Of a DNA stretch of 64,000 bases, positions 37,150 through 49,690 are shown in pieces. How positions within the stretch are numbered: the stretch's first letter is position 1; the number at the start of each line of letters is the position of its first letter. The position numbers and the translations under genes were made by a program. Below the pieces are notes generated by a model that saw only the letters and a list, made by a program, of their open reading frames with translations, was not told the DNA's origin and did no database searches. Source of the stretch: Prosapia bicincta (Eukaryota > Arthropoda > Insecta > Hemiptera > Cercopidae); NCBI GenBank assembly GCA_036971475.1, contig JBAIZL010000004.1:62755168-62819167 (forward strand), read 5' to 3'.

Positions 37150-37830
37150 ATACTTTACTTCAAGATGTATTCGTTCTTTTGTAGTATTTGTTTTTGTATA
37201 TGGCAAAGAAGGGTTTGTCTTGTCGTTGAGCTATTTTCTCAAAACAACTTTGACCTCCAATTTGTCATTAAACCTTTTTCCACCTTTAAGGACTAAACCA
37301 TCTCACTTTACCATTGTTTCAATGTTTTTGAGTCACCTGGGCGGTGTGAAAAGTCATACCTTTTCTTTGAGATTCACGAAATTTTAATCCCATCCCTATT
37401 TTTTAAATGTGCATGTTGTATGTTATGGATGCTGTTTATTATTGCACGTCGATCTTCCAAATAATCACAAAATACGACAGCTTGGGAATCCCTACAACAT
37501 GACTTTCCCTGCTGATGTTTGTCTTATATTGACGGGTGAGTTGAGATGCTCTTATGGACTCTGTCTAACCCGTTCATCACAGGTTATCCCAAGGTGTTTT
37601 TTCAACTTCTCGTGTTTAACTATTTCTGGATTAATTTTTCATCGGTTTTGCTGTGATTGAGCTCGTTGCTGATAATGCTATCAACTGTACAAACACTTGC
37701 TGAAACTGTTAGTACTGTAAGTTTTACTGTTATTCGCCGGTTTCCACGAATAATGTCTTAAACTCGAAACAGTCGACACTTTAACTGGCTGGCCAAGATC
37801 TTGCTTATCAATCACGGTGTTCATACAACT
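37150..37830 (-). pseudogene. Degraded mariner-type transposase, minus strand
   Basis: The reverse strand translates in broken frames to pieces in the order of a mariner transposase. They are DLGQPVKVST (about 37790), DIIRGNRRITV (HTH linker, about 37740), IPEIVKHEKLKKH, ITCDE (about 37576, holding the first catalytic Asp) and RQSP-EHLNSPV. Next comes SAGKVML (about 37500-37520), then CDYLEDRRAIINS (about 37445-37480), and finally GGKRFNDKLEVK near the C-terminus (about 37250-37285). A YDFSHRP piece near 37345 may stand for the HDNARPH motif with the second Asp. The PDLAPSD region with the third Asp is not seen and is probably deleted. Many stops and frameshifts are present. It differs clearly from the mariner at 313-1627 and belongs to another lineage. 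I did not find its inverted repeats. Confidence 0.65.
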
Positions 37831-38520
37831 TCTCCATTTAAAAAAATATTCCATGGTTCATACAATTTTCTCTATACTATACTGTAAAATCTTTCGAGAG
37901 AATATTTTTGATAGTTTTTCACCTTTCAGAACAAGAAACGTATCTCTGAATGTTGTTCAATTAATGTGGAAACTTCAAGTAGAAATGCCATTGTTAAAAA
38001 AAGGTTTTGAGGCTATAAACAAAGCGATTTTAAAATGTAACTGATATCAGCTGATTATAAGTGATACCAACATAAAGTTCTAAAATTCCCAAACTCCTAC
38101 TACAAACACTTTCATTACATCAAGTTGTGTCTTTAATTATTAAATGGGTCTATATACTCGTATTTTTGTTATAGTAAGAACTGCTCTAATAATGTTCAGT
38201 ATTGCGGTTCGAAACTATACAAGTTATAATGATTGTTCCAGAACATAGATAAAACCAGTACAAAATTTCGTTAAACTAGTTTAAAAACTGAGATTTGTGT
38301 AATAGGTAAACTGTCGAAAACATGTTTTAAAAATTAAACATATATATATAATTCACGGATAAATAACTGAGGTCCGATGACAAAGAAAACTTATGTTAAC
38401 TCTTAAACAATTGTTGAGATATTTGGAAGTAAAATTGCAAACTGCGTTCTGTTTATTGTTTTACAAGCGTATGTATGTGTGTGCTTGTTCGTGCGCGCGT
38501 TTGGTGGTGTTTTAATAGTA
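37831..38520. other. AT-rich non-coding stretch
   Basis: No gene, element end or repeat recognised. A short TATATATATA run occurs near 38340. A 75-codon frame overlapping the left part (37817-38044) has no motif. Confidence 0.5.
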
Positions 38521-39130
38521 AAAACACAGCCAGGCCATTAGGGATGAGGAAGCCGTGAACTCCATCTCCTGGACGATGTGGCTGGAAGAAGGCTATAGTA
38601 ATCTAAGCGTGGCTGATGTTACATTAGTTTTAGCGAACAATGTCGAAAGTCGTAAATGTATTCTTCATAACCTCGTCGAAGAGCGTGCTATCGCTTTTAC
38701 TGCCCCGTCCATCCGGGTAGACCTCCCATCTCGGAGACCTTAACCATTTCTCTGCAATGGTTTAATACATCAACATTTGTGACCATACATTTTATAATTG
38801 CGTTGAAATCTTAGTAAGACAGTAAATATAGTTTAGAAAAGGTGTTTTTAAAATAAGCATTTTGTAAGTAGAGGCTGGGCTGCGCTATTTATACCGACGA
38901 CCCGGCCCCGGAGACCGAGAATAGCTCAACGAGCTACAACCACACTTTTGGCATCATTGTACAATTTTGCCGATTGTGCTCCCGAAATCCAGTATTTCCA
39001 CCAAGGGATAAAACCCCTTTTATAAGACGTTTAAAATTAACGGAGTCTCGCCTTGGTAGAAAGCGGCGATAATTGCTTGCACCAACTTAACGAGCCGTGA
39101 CTTGCCAGGTGTCTGGTTATACTGCTCATT
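38521..39130. other. Unidentified, relatively GC-rich block
   Basis: Base composition is visibly richer in G and C than on either side. The block holds a 62-codon frame on the + strand (38555-38743, with SISWTMWLEEGYSNLSVADV) that I cannot assign. It also holds GCGCTATTTATACCGACGAC (about 38883-38902), which could be a TATA-type promoter, followed by CCCGGCCCCGGAGACCGAGA. This could be a fragment of a retroelement or long terminal repeat, or a lost gene piece. No TSD or TG...CA ends could be fixed. Confidence 0.3.
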
Positions 39131-39455
39131 ACATCCATCCTAATTAAAGGCTGTAATAATGCTGCATCTTTCACGTTTATAACAACGCTTTTATTGTATG
39201 TTTAGTTGTTTATTGTTAAATGGCGTCGAGCCGCAGCTGTTGCTGAGAGTATTTGATGTTTTGTCACAAAAGACCCGTACCTTTATAGATTGTTCTCCTA
39301 AAGACATCCAATTCGTGTTTGCATTGGAAGTGACGATTCTCCCTTAACCTTGGCCACCTTTTCCAACCCAACTTTTATGTTCACCTCCCGTTAAAAAAAA
39401 ATAAATACTACCTTATTGTTTTTCTAAAATACTCTGTTCTAACTGAGCAAAATAA
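39131..39455. other. Single-copy spacer left of the 30-bp array
   Basis: Nothing recognised. It ends in an A-rich run and then the first degenerate 30-bp units. Confidence 0.5.
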
Positions 39456-42400
39456 TAGTTCTAACATCTTATCCACCGGGAAAAGCAGGTCTGACATACT
39501 ATCCATCAGAAGAAGCAGTTATGACATACTATCCATCAGAAGAAGCAGTCCTGGCATACTATCCATGAGGAGGAGTAGATCTGACATTTTATCCACCAAA
39601 GTTAGCAGTTCTGACATACTATCTACCAGTAGGAGCAGTACTGGCATACAGTCCATCAGGAGATACAGTTCTGGCATACTATCCATGAGGAGGAGTATAT
39701 CTAACATACTATCTACCAGTAGGAGCAGTCCTGGCATACTATCCATGAGGAGGAGTAGATCTGACATTTTATCCACCAAAGTTAGCAGTTCTGACATACT
39801 ATCTACCAGTAGGAGCAGTACTGGCATACAGTCCATCAGGAGATACAGTTCTGGCATACTATCCATGAGGAGGAGCAGTTCTGACATACTATCTACCAGT
39901 AGGAGCAGTCCTGGCATACTATCTACCAGTAGGAGCAGTCCTGGCATACAATTAATTATTAGGACCAGTTCTGGGATACTATCCATGAGAAGGAGTATAT
40001 GTGATATACTATTCATGAGAGGGAACATTTCTGACACACTATCCATCAGGGGAGCCGTTCTGACACACTATCCACGAAGGGGAGCAGTTCTGACATACTA
40101 TCTACCAGTATGAGTAGTCCTGGCATACTGTCCATCAAGAGATACAGTTCTGGCATACTATCCATGAGGAGGAGTATATCTGACGTACTATCCATGAGGA
40201 GGAGCAGTTCTGACATACTATCTACCAGTATGAGTAGTCCTGGCATACTGTCCATCAAGAGATACAGTTCTGGCATACTATCCATGAGGAGGAGTATATC
40301 TGACGTACTATCCATGAGGAGGAGCAGTTCTGACATACTATCTACCAGTAGGAGCAGTCCTGGCATACTGTCCATCAAGAGATACAGTTCTGGCATACTA
40401 TCCATGAGGAGGAGTATATCTGACGTACTATCCATGAGGAGGAGCAGTTCTGACATACTATCTACCAGTATGAGTAGTCCTGGCATACTGTCCATCAAGA
40501 GATACAGTTCTGGCATACTATCCATGAGGAGGAGTATATCTGACGTACTATCCATGAGGAGGAGCAGTTCTGACATACTATCTACCAGTATGAGTAGTCC
40601 TGGCATACTGTCCATCAAGAGATACAGTTCTGGCATACTATCCATGAGGAGGAGTATATCTGACGTACTATCCATGAGGAGGAGCAGTTCTGACATACTA
40701 TCTACCAGTATGAGTAGTCCTGGCATACTGTCCATCAAGAGATACAGTTCTGACACACTATCCACGAAGGGGAGCAGTTCTAACATACTATCTACCAGTA
40801 TGAGTAGTCCTGGCATACTGTCCATCAAGAGATACAGTTCTGGCATACTATCCATGAGGAGGAGTATATCTGACATAGTATCCATGAGGAGGAGCAGTTC
40901 TGACATACTATCTACCAGTAGGAGCAGTCCTGGCATACTATCTACCAGTAGGAGCAGTCCTGGCATACAATTAATTATTAGGACCAGTTCTGGGATACTA
41001 TCCATGAGAAGGAGTATATGTGATATACTATTCATGAGAGGGAACATTTCTGACACACTATCCATCAGGGGAGCCGTTCTGGCACACTATCCACGAAGGG
41101 GAGCAGTTCTGACATACTATCTACCAGTATGAGTAGTCCTGGCATACTGTCCATCAAGAGATACAGTTCTGGCATACTATCCATGAGGAGGAGTATATCT
41201 GACGTACTATCCATGAGGAGGAGCAGTTCTGACATACTATCTACCAGTATGAGTAGTCCTGGCATACTGTCCATCAAGAGATACAGTTCTGGCACACTAT
41301 CCACGAAGGGGAGCAGTTCTAACATACTATCTACCAGTATGAGTAGTCCTGGCATACTGTCCATCAAGAGATACAGTTCTGGCATACTATCCACGAAGGG
41401 GAGCAGTTCTGACATACTATCTACCAGTATGAGTAGTCCTGGCATACTGTCCATCAAGAGATACAGTTCTGGCATACTATCCATGAGGAGGAGTATATCT
41501 GACGTACTATCCATGAGGAGGAGCAGTTCTGACATACTATCTACCAGTATGAGTAGTCCTGGCATACTGTCCATCAAGAGATACAGTTCTGGCATACTAT
41601 CCATGAGGAGGAGTATATCTGACATAGTATCCATGAGGAGGAGCAGTTCTGACATACTATCTACCAGTAGGAGCAGTCCTGGCATACTATCTACCAGTAG
41701 GAGCAGTCCTGGCATACAATTAATTATTAGGACCAGTTCTGGGATACTATCCATGAGAAGGAGTATATGTGATATACTATTCATGAGAGGGAACATTTCT
41801 GACACACTATCCATCAGGGGAGCCGTTCTGGCACACTATCCACGAAGGGGAGCAGTTCTGACATACTATCTACCAGTATGAGTAGTCCTGGCATACTGTC
41901 CATCAAGAGATACAGTTCTGACACACTATCCACGAAGGGGAGCAGTTCTGACATACTATCTACCAGTATGAGTAGTCCTGGCATACTGTCCATCAAGAGA
42001 TACAGTTCTGGCATACTATCCATGAGGAGGAGTATATCTGACGTACTATCCATGAGGAGGAGCAGTTCTGACATACTATCTACCAGTATGAGTAGTCCTG
42101 GCATACTGTCCATCAAGAGATACAGTTCTGGCATACTATCCATGAGGAGGAGTATATCTGACATAGTATCCATGAGGAGGAGCAGTTCTGACATACTATC
42201 TACCAGTAGGAGCAGTCCTGGCATACTATCTACCAGTAGGAGCAGTCCTGGCATACAATTAATTATTAGGACCAGTTCTGGGATACTATCCATGAGAAGG
42301 AGTATATGTGATATACTATTCATGAGAGGGAACATTTCTGACACACTATCCATCAGGGGAGCCGTTCTGACACACTATCCACGAAGGGGAGCAGTTCTGA

Positions 42401-45400
42401 CATACTATCTACCAGTATGAGTAGTCCTGGCATACTGTCCATCAAGAGATACAGTTCTGGCATACTATCCATGAGGAGGAGTATATCTGACGTACTATCC
42501 ATGAGGAGGAGCAGTTCTGACATACTATCTACCAGTATGAGTAGTCCTGGCATACTGTCCATCAAGAGATACAGTTCTGGCATACTATCCATGAGGAGGA
42601 GTATATCTGACATAGTATCCATGAGGAGGAGCAGTTCTGACATACTATCTACCAGTAGGAGCAGTCCTGGCATACTATCTACCAGTAGGAGCAGTCCTGG
42701 CATACAATTAATTATTAGGACCAGTTCTGGGATACTATCCATGAGAAGGAGTATATGTGATATACTATTCATGAGAGGGAACATTTCTGACACACTATCC
42801 ATCAGGGGAGCCGTTCTGACACACTATCCACGAAGGGGAGCAGTTCTGACATACTATCTACCAGTATGAGTAGTCCTGGCATACTGTCCATCAAGAGATA
42901 CAGTTCTGGCACACTATCCACGAAGGGGAGCAGTTCTAACATACTATCTACCAGTATGAGTAGTCCTGGCATACTGTCCATCAAGAGATACAGTTCTGGC
43001 ATACTATCCATGAGGAGGAGTATATCTGACATAGTATCCATGAGGAGGAGCAGTTCTGACATACTATCTACCAGTAGGAGCAGTCCTGGTATACTATCTA
43101 CCAGTAGGAGCAGTCCTGGCATACAATTAATTATTAGGACCAGTTCTGGGATACTATCCATGAGAAGGAGTATATGTGATATACTATTCATGAGAGGGAA
43201 CATTTCTGACACACTATCCATCAGGGGAGCCGTTCTGACACAATATCCACGAAGGGGAGCAGTTCTGACATACTATCTACCAGTATGAGTAGTCCTGGCA
43301 TACTGTCCATCAAGAGATACAGTTCTGGCACACTATCCATGAAGGGGAGCAGTTCTGACATACTATCCATGAGGAGGAGTATATCTGACATAGTATCCAT
43401 GAGGAGGAGCAGTTCTGACATACTATCTACCAGTATGAGTAGTCCTGGCATACTGTCCATCAAGAGATACAGTTCTGGCATACTATCCACGAAGGGGAGC
43501 AGTTCTGACATACTATCTACCAGTATGAGTAGTCCTGGCATACTGTCCATCAAGAGATACAGTTCTGGCATACTATCCATGAGGAGGAGTATATCTGACG
43601 TACTATCCATGAGGAGGAGCAGTTCTGACATACTATCTACCAGTATGAGTAGTCCTGGCATACTGTCCATCAAGAGATACAGTTCTGGCATACTATCCAT
43701 GAGGAGGAGTATATCTGACATAGTATCCATGAGGAGGAGCAGTTCTGACATACTATCTACCAGTAGGAGCAGTCCTGGCATACTATCTACCAGTAGGAGC
43801 AGTCCTGGCATACAATTAATTATTAGGACCAGTTCTGGGATACTATCCATGAGAAGGAGTATATGTGATATACTATTCATGAGAGGGAACATTTCTGACA
43901 CACTATCCATCAGGGGAGCCGTTCTGACACACTATCCACGAAGGGGAGCAGTTCTGACATACTATCTACCAGTATGAGTAGTCCTGGCATACTGTCCATC
44001 AAGAGATACAGTTCTGGCATACTATCCATGAGGAGGAGTATATCTGACGTACTATCCATGAGGAGGAGCAGTTCTGACATACTATCTACCAGTATGAGTA
44101 GTCCTGGCATACTGTCCATCAAGAGATACAGTTCTGGCATACTATCCATGAGGAGGAGTATATCTGACATAGTATCCATGAGGAGGAGCAGTTCTGACAT
44201 ACTATCTACCAGTAGGAGCAGTCCTGGCATACTATCTACCAGTAGGAGCAGTCCTGGCATACAATTAATTATTAGGACCAGTTCTGGGATACTATCCATG
44301 AGAAGGAGTATATGTGATATACTATTCATGAGAGGGAACATTTCTGACACACTATCCATCAGGGGAGCCGTTCTGACACACTATCCACGAAGGGGAGCAG
44401 TTCTGACATACTATCTACCAGTATGAGTAGTCCTGGCATACTGTCCATCAAGAGATACAGTTCTGACACACTATCCACGAAGGGGAGCAGTTCTAACATA
44501 CTATCTACCAGTATGAGTAGTCCTGGCATACTGTCCATCAAGAGATACAGTTCTGGCATACTATCCATGAGGAGGAGTATATCTGACATAGTATCCATGA
44601 GGAGGAGCAGTTCTGACATACTATCTACCAGTAGGAGCAGTCCTGGTATACTATCTACCAGTAGGAGCAGTCCTGGCATACAATTAATTATTAGGACCAG
44701 TTCTGGGATACTATCCATGAGAAGGAGTATATGTGATATACTATTCATGAGAGGGAACATTTCTGACACACTATCCATCAGGGGAGCCGTTCTGACACAC
44801 TATCCACGAAGGGGAGCAGTTCTGACATACTATCTACCAGTATGAGTAGTCCTGGCATACTGTCCATCAAGAGATACAGTTCTGGCACACTATCCATGAA
44901 GGGGAGCAGTTCTGACATACTATCCATGAGGAGGAGTATATCTGACATAGTATCCATGAGGAGGAGCAGTTCTGACATACTATCTACCAGTATGAGTAGT
45001 CCTGGCATACTGTCCATCAAGAGATACAGTTCTGGCATACTATCCATGAGGAGGAGTATATCTGACATAGTATCCATGAGGAGGAGCAGTTCTGACATAC
45101 TATCTACCAGTAGGAGCAGTCCTGGCATACTATCTACCAGTAGGAGCAGTCCTGGCATACAATTAATTATTAGGACCAGTTCTGGGATACTATCCATGAG
45201 AAGGAGTATATGTGATATACTATTCATGAGAGGGAACATTTCTGACACACTATCCATCAGGGGAGCCGTTCTGACACACTATCCACGAAGGGGAGCAGTT
45301 CTGACATACTATCTACCAGTAGAAGTAGCCCTGGCATACTGTCCATCAAGAGATACAGTTCTGGCACACTATCCATGAAGGGGAGCAGTTCTGACATACT

Positions 45401-46103
45401 ATCCATGAGGAGGAGTATATCTGACATAGTATCCATGAGGAGGAGCAGTTCTGACATACTATCTACCAGTATGAGTAGTCCTGGCATACTGTCCATCAAG
45501 AGATACAGTTCTGGCATACTATCCATGAGGAGGAGTATATCTGACATAGTATCCATGAGGAGGAGCAGTTCTGACATACTATCTACCAGTAGGAGCAGTC
45601 CTGGCATACTATCTACCAGTAGGAGCAGTCCTGGCATACAATTAATTATTAGGACCAGTTCTGGGATACTATCCATGAGAAGGAGTATATGTGATATACT
45701 ATTCATGAGAGGGAACATTTCTGACACACTATCCATCAGGGGAGCCGTTCTGACACACTATCCACGAAGGGGAGCAGTTCTGACATACTATCTACCAGTA
45801 GAAGTAGCCCTGGCATACTGTCCATCAAGAGATACAGTTCTGGCACACTATCCACGAAGGGGAGCAGTTCTGACATACTATCTACCAGTATGAGTAGTCC
45901 TGGCATACTGTCCATCAAGAGATACAGTTCTGGCATACTATCCATGAGGAGGAGTATATCTGACGTACTATCCATGAGGAGGAGCAGTTCTAACATACTA
46001 TCTACCAGTAGGAGCAGTTCTGCCCCACTATCTTTCAGGAGGAGCAGTTCTGACATTCCGTCGACCAGTATGAGCATTTCTGGCATACTGCTTATCAGGA
46101 GAT
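39456..46103. repeat. 30-bp tandem array, about 220 monomers, with higher-order units
   Basis: Monomers of the type CATACTATCTACCAGTAGGA and CATACTATCCATGAGGAGGA recur every 30 bp, in about ten variants. They are grouped into higher-order units that all end in the same block. That block is two CCAGTAGGAGCAGTCCTGG monomers, a CAATTAATTATTAGGACC monomer, a GGAGTATATGTGATATAC monomer, an AGAGGGAACATTTCTGAC monomer and a 29-bp monomer with CATCAGGGGAGCCGTTCTG. Block-to-block distances are 1019, 749, 539, 449, 419, 689, 449, 419, 479 and 479 bp, each a multiple of 30 minus 1. Both strands are open because the period is 10 codons; translations are Ser/Arg/Ile-rich on + and Leu/Met/Asp-rich on -. 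Edge monomers at both ends are diverged. Confidence 0.95.
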
Positions 46104-46974
46104 ATTATTTTCTCTTTAAAACTTCACTCTTACCATGTAGGTATTTCAGGGTAACTGTAAATTTCTGTTTGTGGAGACCTGTCTTGACCCACCTAGAAAA
46201 CAGTTCTTCTCTGAGAAACGATCCATTCTATGCCAAACTTGATGGTATTATTTCGTGATAAAAATTTAAATTCTTCCGATATTCTTTCTTAAAGATTAAT
46301 CATTGTTCCATGTACTAGTAAAAAGGTTTTGGCTCACATTGATTAGGCAGCGTTGCTTACTTGAAGTTGATCTGTTCTCCGTGGGAAGGTCTACCGGGAA
46401 CCTAAAACACTATACAGCGTGCTTAGAAAAAGCAATGGAAATATTTGGTATCGAATTAACACAGGTTCAAAACGAATCAATTTTCGTGTGACAACTATTT
46501 TGCAATTTGCAACAAATAAATTATATGATGAAAACGGGTAAATTGATTTTAACAAATGGTTATATATTAACCAAATGACCTTTTTCCCTAAGAATAGAAG
46601 TCTGAAAAAAAATTAGCACTAAAATGTCTAAAATGGTGGTTAATGAAATTTTTAAATCTTTAACACATGCTTAAAGTATTTATAGGGGAGAATTTGATAG
46701 AACATGATTAAACCAATGATGAAACTTAAATTATAACAAAACTTTTGAACTGGAAAAGGAAGAGTTTTTAAAACTGGTCGCGATCTTGGAATATCGTCAA
46801 TTCCAAGACACTGGAAGTAATCTTGAAAATTTAGTGAAAGAACATATGGGAATGAGTTGATCTGTCGGTGCTAAACTTCAAGCAGGGGTGGGGTATGATC
46901 AACAACTCGATTTAGGCCAAGCAAAGTAATATTTCAATCGTGTGACTCTGAAATAGCAAACATTACAATTCCAG
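46104..46974. other. Spacer with coding-like fragments of unknown origin
   Basis: Between two arrays. Broken + strand pieces read somewhat like protein: KHYTACLEKAMEIFGIELTQ (about 46412-46471); TTILQFATNKLYDENG, stop, IDFNKWLYINQMTF and PKNRSLKKN (about 46490-46612); and FELEKEEFLKLVAILEYRQF (about 46747-46806). They lie in different frames with stops between them. This looks like a decayed coding sequence, but I recognise no family and assign no function. Chance open frames remain possible. Confidence 0.3.
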
Positions 46975-49208
46975 TTAAACGTCATTATAACGGACCCTAT
47001 TAAGCAGGACTTCGCTTATAACTGACCCTATTAAAATTTTAAACGCTTATAATGGACTCTATTAAAACGGACGGCGCTTAGAACGGACTCTATTAAATCG
47101 GGCGTAGCTTATAACGGTCTCTATTAAACCGGGCGTAGCTTACATCGGTCTCTATTAAACCGGGCGTAGCTTATAACGGTCTCTATTAAACCGGGCGTAG
47201 CTTATAACGATCTCTATTAAACCGGGTGTCGCTTATAACGGTCTCTATTAAACCGGACGCCGCTTATAACGGACTCTATTAAACCGGGTGTCGCTTATAA
47301 CGATCTCTATTAAACCGGGTGTCGCTTATAACGGTCTCTATTAAACCGGGCGTAGCTTATAACGGTCTCTATTAAACCGGGCGTAGCTTATAACGGTCTC
47401 TATTAAACCGGGCGTAGCTTATAACGGTCTCTATTAAACCGGGCGTAGCTTATAACGGTCTCTATTAAACCGGGCGTAGCTTATAACGGTCTCTATTAAA
47501 CCGGGCGTAGCTTATAACGGACTCTATTAAACCGGGCGTAGCTTATAACGGTCTCTATTAAACCGGGCGTAGCTTATAACGGTCTCTATTAAACCGGGCG
47601 TAGCTTATAACGGACTCTATTAAACCGGGCGTAGCTTATAACGGTCTCTATTAAACCGGGCGTAGCTTATAACGGACTCTATTAAACCGGGCGTAGCTTA
47701 TAACGGTCTCTATTAAACCGGGCGTAGCTTATAACGGTCTCTATTAAACCGGGCGTAGCTTATAACGGTCTCTATTAAACCGGGCGTAGCTTATAACGGT
47801 CTCTATTAAACCGGGCGTAGCTTATAACGGACTCTATTAAACCGGGCGTAGCTTATAACGGTCTCTATTAAACCGGGCGTAGCTTATAACGGTCTCTATT
47901 AAACCGGGCGTAGCTTATAACGGACTCTATTAAACCGGGCGTAGCTTATAACGGTCTCTATTAAACCGGGCGTAGCTTATAACGGTCTCTATTAAACCGG
48001 GCGTAGCTTATAACGGTCTCTATTAAACCGGGCGTAGCTTATAACGGTCTCTCTTAAACCGGGCGCAGCTTATAACGGTCTCTATTAAACCGGGCGTAGC
48101 TTATAACGGTCTCTATTAAACCGGGCGTAGCTTATAACGGTCTCTATTAAACCGGGCGCAGCTTATAACGGTCTCTATTAAACCGGGCGTAGCTTATAAC
48201 GGTCTCTATTAAACCGGGCGTAGCTTATAACGGTCTCTATTAAACCGGGCGTAGCTTATAACGGTCTCTATTAAACCGGGCGTAGCTTATAACGGACTCT
48301 ATTAAACCGGGCGTAGCTTATAACGGTCTCTATTAAACCGGGCGTAGCTTATAACGGTCTCTATTAAACCGGGCGTAGCTTATAACGGTCTCTATTAAAC
48401 CGGGCGTAGCTTATAACGGTCTCTCTTAAACCGGGCGCAGCTTATAACGGTCTCTATTAAACCGGGCGTAGCTTATAACGGTCTCTATTAAACCGGGCGT
48501 AGCTTATAACGGTCTCTATTAAACCGGGCGCAGCTTATAACGGTCTCTATTAAACCGGGCGTAGCTTATAACGGTCTCTATTAAACCGGGCGTAGCTTAT
48601 AACGGTCTCTATTAAACCGGGCGTAGCTTATAACGGTCTCTATTAAACCGGGCGTAGCTTATAACGGTCTCTATTAAACCGGGCGCAGCTTATAACGGTC
48701 TCTATTAAACCGGGCGTAGCTTATAACGGTCTCTATTAAACCGGGCGTAGCTTATAACGGTCTCTATTAAACCGGGCGTAGCTTATAACGGTCTCTATTA
48801 AACCGGGCGTAGCTTATAACGGTCTCTATTAAACCGGGCGTAGCTTATAACGGTCTCTATTAAACCGGGCGTAGCTTATAACGGTCTCTCTTAAACCGGG
48901 CGCTGCTTATAACGGTCTCTATTAAACCGGGCGTAGCTTATAACGGTCTCTATTAAACCGGGCGTAGCTTATAACGGTCTCTATTAAACCGGGCGTAGCT
49001 TATAACGGTCTCTATTAAACCGGGCGTAGCTTATAACGGTCTCTATTAAACCGGGCGTAGCTTATAACGGACTCTATTAAACCGGGCGTAGCTTATAACG
49101 GTCTCTATTAAACCGGGCGTCGCTTATTACGGTCTCTCTTAAGTCGGACGTCGCGCGTCACCTATAACGGACCACATTAAACCGAACGTCGCTTATAACG
49201 GATTGCAT
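46975..49208. repeat. 31-bp CpG-rich tandem array, about 72 copies
   Basis: The unit contains TTATAACGGTCTCTATTAAA followed by CCGGGCGTAGC, repeated every 31 bp (for example TTAAACCGG at 47341 and 47372). The central copies are nearly identical. Both edges are diverged (46975-47110 and 49110-49208), the pattern expected when unequal exchange homogenises the middle. Marker units with CTCTCTTAAACC recur at 48049, 48421 and 48886, spaced 372 (12 units) and 465 bp (15 units), showing higher-order duplication. Each unit carries three CpG sites and one CCGG. Confidence 0.95.
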
Positions 49209-49690
49209 TTTGAAGTTAGCTAACACCATCCGCCAGCCACAAACATGCATCGCGAACTTGCACCTGTGTGACGGCTTCACGGCTGGTGTCTCGGGCGTTT
49301 ATATTTACTGTTTAGTTGCATTCTCCCTAAAACAGATGCAAAATTAGTGTAGGATTATTAGTACAATTTATATTAACTTATCAAATAAATGTTGAAAAAT
49401 ATTTTGTAAACAAACCAAAACTTAACAGGCTTGACGCGTGACTTCTATTCCTTAAAATATCTGCAACTTCCATGCTAAAAGGAAAAAGCAAATTTTTAGT
49501 CCTGTCCTTGTATTTAACCGTAAAATAACCACAATGAATGTGTTAACTGGTTTTAATCCCTGCAACTTAAACCTATACATGTTTTAAATAAGTTTGTTTT
49601 TTTTTTATTAACTTTTTACAGATTTTCCAGCTTTATTTGCATTTAACTACATTTAAATAAATTTTTGCTTTAATGAAGTTTCAACCTTCA
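49209..49690. other. Single-copy spacer between the 31-bp and 71-bp arrays
   Basis: Begins slightly GC-richer (49209-49300), then AT-rich. No gene or element recognised. Confidence 0.5.

Noticed and set aside
37409..37660. 83-codon + strand frame
   Set aside because: It is antisense to the mariner fossil, whose motifs are on the minus strand.
39519..46086. Overlapping Ser/Arg/Ile-rich (+) and Leu/Met/Asp-rich (-) frames of 140-340 codons as genes
   Set aside because: They are translations of a 30-bp period open on both strands. They change frame at each 29-bp monomer, and starts and stops recur at the same monomer in every higher-order unit.
46104..46258. Exon after the AG at about 46149 (with VNFCLWRPVLTHLENSSS)
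   Set aside because: No good donor before the TGA at about 46256-46258, no phase match to test, and no family resemblance.
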